This document shows, in pieces, positions 59,601-64,000 of a stretch of DNA of 64,000 bases. Positions within the stretch are counted from its first letter, which is position 1. Each line of letters opens with the position of its first letter. Made by a program: the position numbers and the translations under genes. The notes under the pieces were generated by a model. That model had not been told where the DNA came from, made no database searches, and saw only the letters and a program-made list of their open reading frames with translations. This DNA comes from Triglochin maritima (taxonomy: Eukaryota; Streptophyta; Magnoliopsida; Alismatales; Juncaginaceae), in contig OY821774.1 of assembly GCA_963682175.1 (NCBI GenBank), positions 41,554,201 through 41,618,200 of the forward strand. Direction: 5' to 3'.

Positions 59601-62427
59601 AGAAAATCTTTTCAAAGACCCAGAAGCAGTGCTCTGGAAACTACCAGAAAGCCTGAACAAGAAGTGAATCAATCAAAACTAAGGTCTGAACAACGCCGAA
59701 GTCAATCAAAGCCTATAATTTACAAGTCAATGGAAAAGCCAATGTACAGTAGTCCACAAGAATTTGGAAGACCAAAATTTTTAAGAGTTGGGAACAATAA
59801 TCCCGAAGACTGTAGGAAGCCTGAACAACATATAATTTCGCCCAAGAAGCCCGAGAAACCAATAAATCAACCGAAGCCTGTTACTGATAAACCCAGAGAG
59901 AGGCTGACATCTAGTAGTATTCAAGAACTGGGAAGAAAACTTCTTAGACCCAAAAGCAAAGGACCTGAAATTGTTCAGAAGCTTGACCAACTGGTAAAAC
60001 TACCAAACTCTGATGCTGACAAGCAGTTACACAAGTCTGTGTGCAGGAGCCCAAGCGTACAAGTTGGTTCTGATACCTCTTCCGGTGTTATTTTAACTTC
60101 CAATGGAAATGCTGACCCTGAAATAAAGAATACGGAACATCCTGGTGAAGACAGGTCGTGTGATATCTTTTCAGCGAGTATACCAGTTCCTCCTGATACC
60201 TTGGAAAAAACAGAACCTTCTGGTATGGGCTACATCAATTTTGGCTAGCATTTAGTTCTAGTTAATTGTTTCCGGAAATTAGCTCATCACTTCATGGTCA
60301 TTCAAGCAGCAACACATAATTTTAAGTGGCTAATGTTTTTGGACATGATGGTTGTTGTGACTTGTGAGACCCATCCATTAGGCAGGTTATTTTTCAGTAC
60401 CTCATTTTACCTGGAGAAAGTTTGTGTTTGTTGGCTGGTTTTTAGTTGGTAGGTGGTACTTGTTTTGTGGAAACACTTGCACATTATACTAGTTCCAAAG
60501 ATAACTGAACTCTTTCTCTGCTTTTGATTTTGCAAGTGGTCGGAAACCACAACATTAGAAAATGCAATGCATTAAATATGTAACAGTATAATGACAAATG
60601 TTAGGGTCAGATTATATCTTTGTGGTCTTGTAGTTGATTCCACCTTTTTTGGGGGAAAACGCTATAATATTTTAGTGTTTGTGGTTAATAGACAGATTGA
60701 GGTTTATGAATCAACTATGTTGCTTTCAGCTTGTACAGGTCTAACGATTTTCATTTTTATTGTTTTCCTCTTATGATCAGAAAAGGAAATGGACATCTCT
60801 TCTGCTGCTGGACAAAAAACGATTCCACTGGATGAGAATCGTCGTGAGACTTACAATACATCAAAGGAGCAGCCCTCCTTCCAACCAGATTTACTATTTA
60901 CAGTTTTCGATGGTGAAAAGCAATTGATTTCTGTATGTAAGAGAGATTACATTTCTGTTATTCTGTGAAATATACGGTAATCATCTGATTATACAATTTA
61001 TTTTATAGGTTGGGCCTCATGATGAGTCGTCTTATGCGAGGAGTCTGGCACGTTTCTCAGCTACACTTGGGCCAACAGCATGGAAAATAGCGTCGGAAAA
61101 AATTGAGAAGGCGTTACCAGCTGGTGTAAAATTTGGTCCTGGATGGGTCGGAGAATATGAGCCACCTTTGATACCAATCTTCTCACTAGAAAACCGCTTC
61201 CAGTTCACAAAACATTACATCAAAAACATGCATGATGGAGAATCTAGGAAGTGTCGGGATAGCAATGTGAATTTCAAAGCTAAAGAAGAAATCATCAACA
61301 AAAGAAATCAAGTGGCATCTACTGCCAGTTCTCAACCTACTGAGGTGAATAATAGGGTGCCAAACAATATCCAGGATGGATTTCGAAGCAAGGGAACAGA
61401 AGCAAAACAAGCTTTGTTTGGATTCCCACTAGGACACCAACCCCAAGTGTCAAATAACATGTTTCAACAAAAAATAGAGCCTTCTGTTAAAAAGTTTGCT
61501 AGTGAGAAGGTTCTGACAAATAAAACAGGTCAAACCACAGCATTCAGGAACGGTGCAACAGACATTCCTTCTGCTATGTCTCGGCATTCTACAGAGGTGG
61601 TGACCTCTAAATATATGGAGATGGGTTCTATTGATAGGAGCTATACAAAGTCAATACCTAATAGGGAGTTACAGTCACAGATTTCTACGATTAGAAGTAA
61701 ACATTCTGGCATGGAAGGCGGAGGATTTCCTCAAGCACATGACATTAAGAACTTAAATGATATAGAACAGAGTGCTTCTTTGAATTTCATTTCCTTTGAT
61801 CAAACTGGCAGGATGGTCAAACCGACCCCTTCTAAAAGCATCAATCAGAAAGTAGATGATCCAGTGGGACTAATAAAAATGCTGTCTGGGAAGGTCCTGA
61901 ATAATTTAAATCATCCAAATGCATCTTTAAGTCCCTGCGGTAACCAGTTTACACCTGTCATGTCCCCTAGAAAGCACACTGATGTTGCTTTGCCTACATC
62001 AACCGAAGCATGGATGCCCGTCGCAACTTCTACAGAACAGAAACAAGCAGAAGTTTCACGTAGCTCGGAACCGCAAGTAGGAGCCTCGGTGACTAATAAA
62101 CCCACTTGGATGACGTCTAATTCTATTTCCGAATTTCATGGGATTGATAACCGAATACCTGTTTCACAGTTTCTTCCTAGAACTGAAGAAGTAATGTCTC
62201 CAAGCTACCATGGCATAGCATTTCCTCAAGGTTTTACTCCTGAATTATCAAGATTTCATGTTCAATCTTCTTGGCAGGGTCATGTCTCGCATACACCAAA
62301 GAGGCAAAGCAGAAATATGCTTCCTCCAGACCTAAATATTAGTTTCCAGTCCCCAGGCTCCCCAGTTCAGCAATCTGCTAAAATTCTTGTTGATTCCCAG
62401 CAGCCTGATTTGGCTTTGCAGCTCTGA
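56698..62427 (+). CDS. Bromodomain protein, BRD1/BRD2/BRD13-like SWI/SNF-associated subunit (1000 aa)
   Basis: Nine coding exons (56698-57021, 58005-58053, 58132-58192, 58293-58338, 58432-58530, 58807-58875, 59439-60222, 60781-60932, 61009-62427) join in frame to 3003 nt. The N-terminus is basic (KKRGRPRK, an AT-hook-like/NLS motif), then acidic runs ([12 protein letters not shown] near residues 92-102). The bromodomain is spread over exons 3-7: [44 protein letters not shown], then [20 protein letters not shown] with the acetyl-lysine-contacting Asn, then [12 protein letters not shown]. The C-terminal half has [20 protein letters not shown] and [12 protein letters not shown], and ends [20 protein letters not shown] ... 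QQPDLALQL, shared with Arabidopsis BRD1/BRD2/BRD13, which bind acetylated histones in BRM-containing remodelling complexes. The ATG at 56698 follows a GA-rich leader. No lesion was seen. Confidence 0.93.
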
Positions 62428-64000
62428 GGTTTTTGTTAGCAGTTTGTTACTTATTCCATTGCTTTGTCGTTACCAAGGGCCAAAGCTAGTATGCAGAACT
62501 TCGGATCACATTCATAGCTGACCTATCATAGACCCAGATAGTGAAAGATCCAAGTGTTTATCCTGAGAAATGGAAGAGGTATCAATTTTCTTTTGCTTGT
62601 GACTAACTACCACCACCATATATAACTGTTGATGGATGTCCCACTGACCACAGTGAGTCAGTCGTTGCTGGGTGTCCTTGTACAATGCAGGAATTCCATT
62701 GAATAGTAGATCCTAGTTATTGCTGTTTCATTCTTTGCTAGAAGTATTAAAAAGTAGTACGGCAGAAGTGTTTATTAGCCATGTGCGCATGTGACAGGGC
62801 TGTCTCGTTCAATTCTCGCTTAGGTTTGTTATTTGGGTGCTGTAATATATTGTGGAATGACACAAGCAGCAGAGATCTGGGGAAATTTTGTCGAAAGTTT
62901 ATTGAAAGGCTCCATCTTCTATTGTTCGTCCAGAGCCATCTGCTCAAAGATGACCCTCATTGACCATGAAGATAAAAGGCTGGTCTGATTTACTTGTTGA
63001 TGTAAATGATTCAGTGAAGAGAGCTGTTGATGTAATGATTCATGGTTCATTTCACGTCATATGGGCTTATGTGGCATGTAGTGCACGTCCTGAAATTTGG
63101 TGGGATTTTCGGTATGTTTTTTACTAGTCTAAACTTGTTTGGGCAGGTTTCGTTATGAGCATGCTATTGGTTGTAGTAGACATGATTAGGTTTGTTGGGT
63201 GTCATAGATGTTCATGTGTATTATGTTCTGTTCTTGTTTGGCATCCAATATGATTTTGAAGGGTAAAAGCATTATTATGTTAGTTATATGAAGGTCCTCA
63301 CCAGAAAAGGAATCTGTGCTTGTCTCCAAGAAAATGGTTTGTTGAACCTCAGGGTTGGCTTTGTGATGTATGCACCAACCATTTCTCATTTATGTCTATG
63401 TTTACTCTTGTTTGTCAAGATGTAGACCAACTTGGGTTCTATGTATATCCAGTTGGTGCGCATCAAGTTTAGGCATCCTTTGTACCTAAAATAGTTGGAG
63501 AAAATTGTATGTTGAATCTACCAAGTTGGCATAGGTCTAGTTCATGGGTCCCCTATGACAGCCCAATTTGAGTTTTTCCCACATTTAAGCAATTGAAACA
63601 ATTAACTATTATTATTATTACCCACACACCAGTCTTTCATTTCTAATTTAAAATTTCCTGAGCATATCCAATCTTCTAATTAAAGATGGTAACACACCAG
63701 AATATCAATTTGCTTGAAAATTTCTCTCCTTTGTAGGATCGCACTAATTTGAATTTTGAAGGTTCAAAATGATCTTAAACGATAGAAATGTAAGTTAACG
63801 ACATACATGTAACGATAAAATGTTGCATAGGTTAATTATCGTATTCTAAACATGTAAGTTCCAACCATCAAGTCAAAAACTGTCGTAGTTTATGCAAACC
63901 ATAGAAAATCTCATGCACAAATGAATGGCACCAGTCTACCCACTAAAATCTTTCACCATACGTGGTGGCGCCCACCCAAAATAGGGTCGTTGGTCCATGC
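62428..64000. other. 3' flank of the bromodomain gene and intergenic DNA
   Basis: Likely 3' UTR to about 62.6-63.0 kb, then AT-rich intergenic DNA. No further gene was recognised. Confidence 0.4.

Overview
This window is nuclear DNA of a flowering plant, most likely a eudicot although the species cannot be read from the sequence. The evidence is intron-rich genes with GT-AG introns, a plant-type ATG8 gene, a plant bromodomain subunit gene, and typical plant transposons (Ty1/copia of the Sirevirus type, Mutator-like elements with ULP1, OTU and plant-mobile-domain passengers, CACTA, hAT and foldback elements). Two intact host genes sit near the ends, with one small single-exon gene beside the first. 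About 45 kb of repeat-dominated DNA lies between them.

Layout. 1-4.2 kb: minus-strand Ty1/copia element cut by the window edge, with a decayed gag-integrase-RT frame, a primer-binding site and an LTR. 7.0-9.6 kb: ATG8, five coding exons, 124 aa, complete. 10.1-10.4 kb: small plant-specific gene on the minus strand. 12.4-15.6 kb: remnants (a Harbinger-type accessory gene fragment, a palindrome cluster, a 445-bp CACTA miniature with TAA duplication, a tRNA-Ala pseudogene, a hAT miniature).

15.85-36.64 kb: one 20.8-kb Mutator-like element (MULE-1), delimited by roughly 140-bp terminal inverted repeats (TIRs) and a 9-bp target duplication with 8 of 9 bases matching. It carries a ULP1-type protease pseudogene (+) and a MuDR-type transposase pseudogene (-) in convergent orientation. 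It was later hit by a solo LTR (16.5 kb), a second solo LTR (19.3 kb) that itself received an opposite-strand solo LTR in its TATA box, two copies of another LTR-like family (22.6 and 33.4 kb), and a very young gag-only Sirevirus (27.0-32.1 kb, LTRs differing at 3 of 1504 positions).

37.12-43.74 kb: second Mutator-like element (MULE-2) with about 63-bp TIRs, a transposase-OTU fusion pseudogene (+) and a convergent plant-mobile-domain pseudogene (-). Its transposase is interrupted by a 518-bp foldback element with a perfect 9-bp duplication. 44.75-45.29 kb: hAT miniature made of GGGTT/GGGTC repeats. 45.86-46.31 kb: AT-rich foldback. 47.78-50.91 kb: third Mutator-like element (MULE-3) with about 500-bp TIRs built from hairpins nested inside larger hairpins; its terminal sequence matches that of the foldback inside MULE-2. 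52.0-54.0 kb: decayed hAT element.

56.7-62.4 kb: a nine-exon gene for a 1000-aa bromodomain protein of the Arabidopsis BRD1/BRD2/BRD13 type (SWI/SNF-associated).

The host genes are unrelated in function: autophagy and chromatin reading. The most unusual feature is that each transposon family here carries its own short palindromic word in non-coding DNA: CGGTNNACCG in the Sirevirus LTRs, CTCGATA/TATCGAG in MULE-1 introns, GCGTCT/AGACGC in both first introns of MULE-2, and ACTCGGCA/TGCCGAGT in the MULE-3 TIRs.
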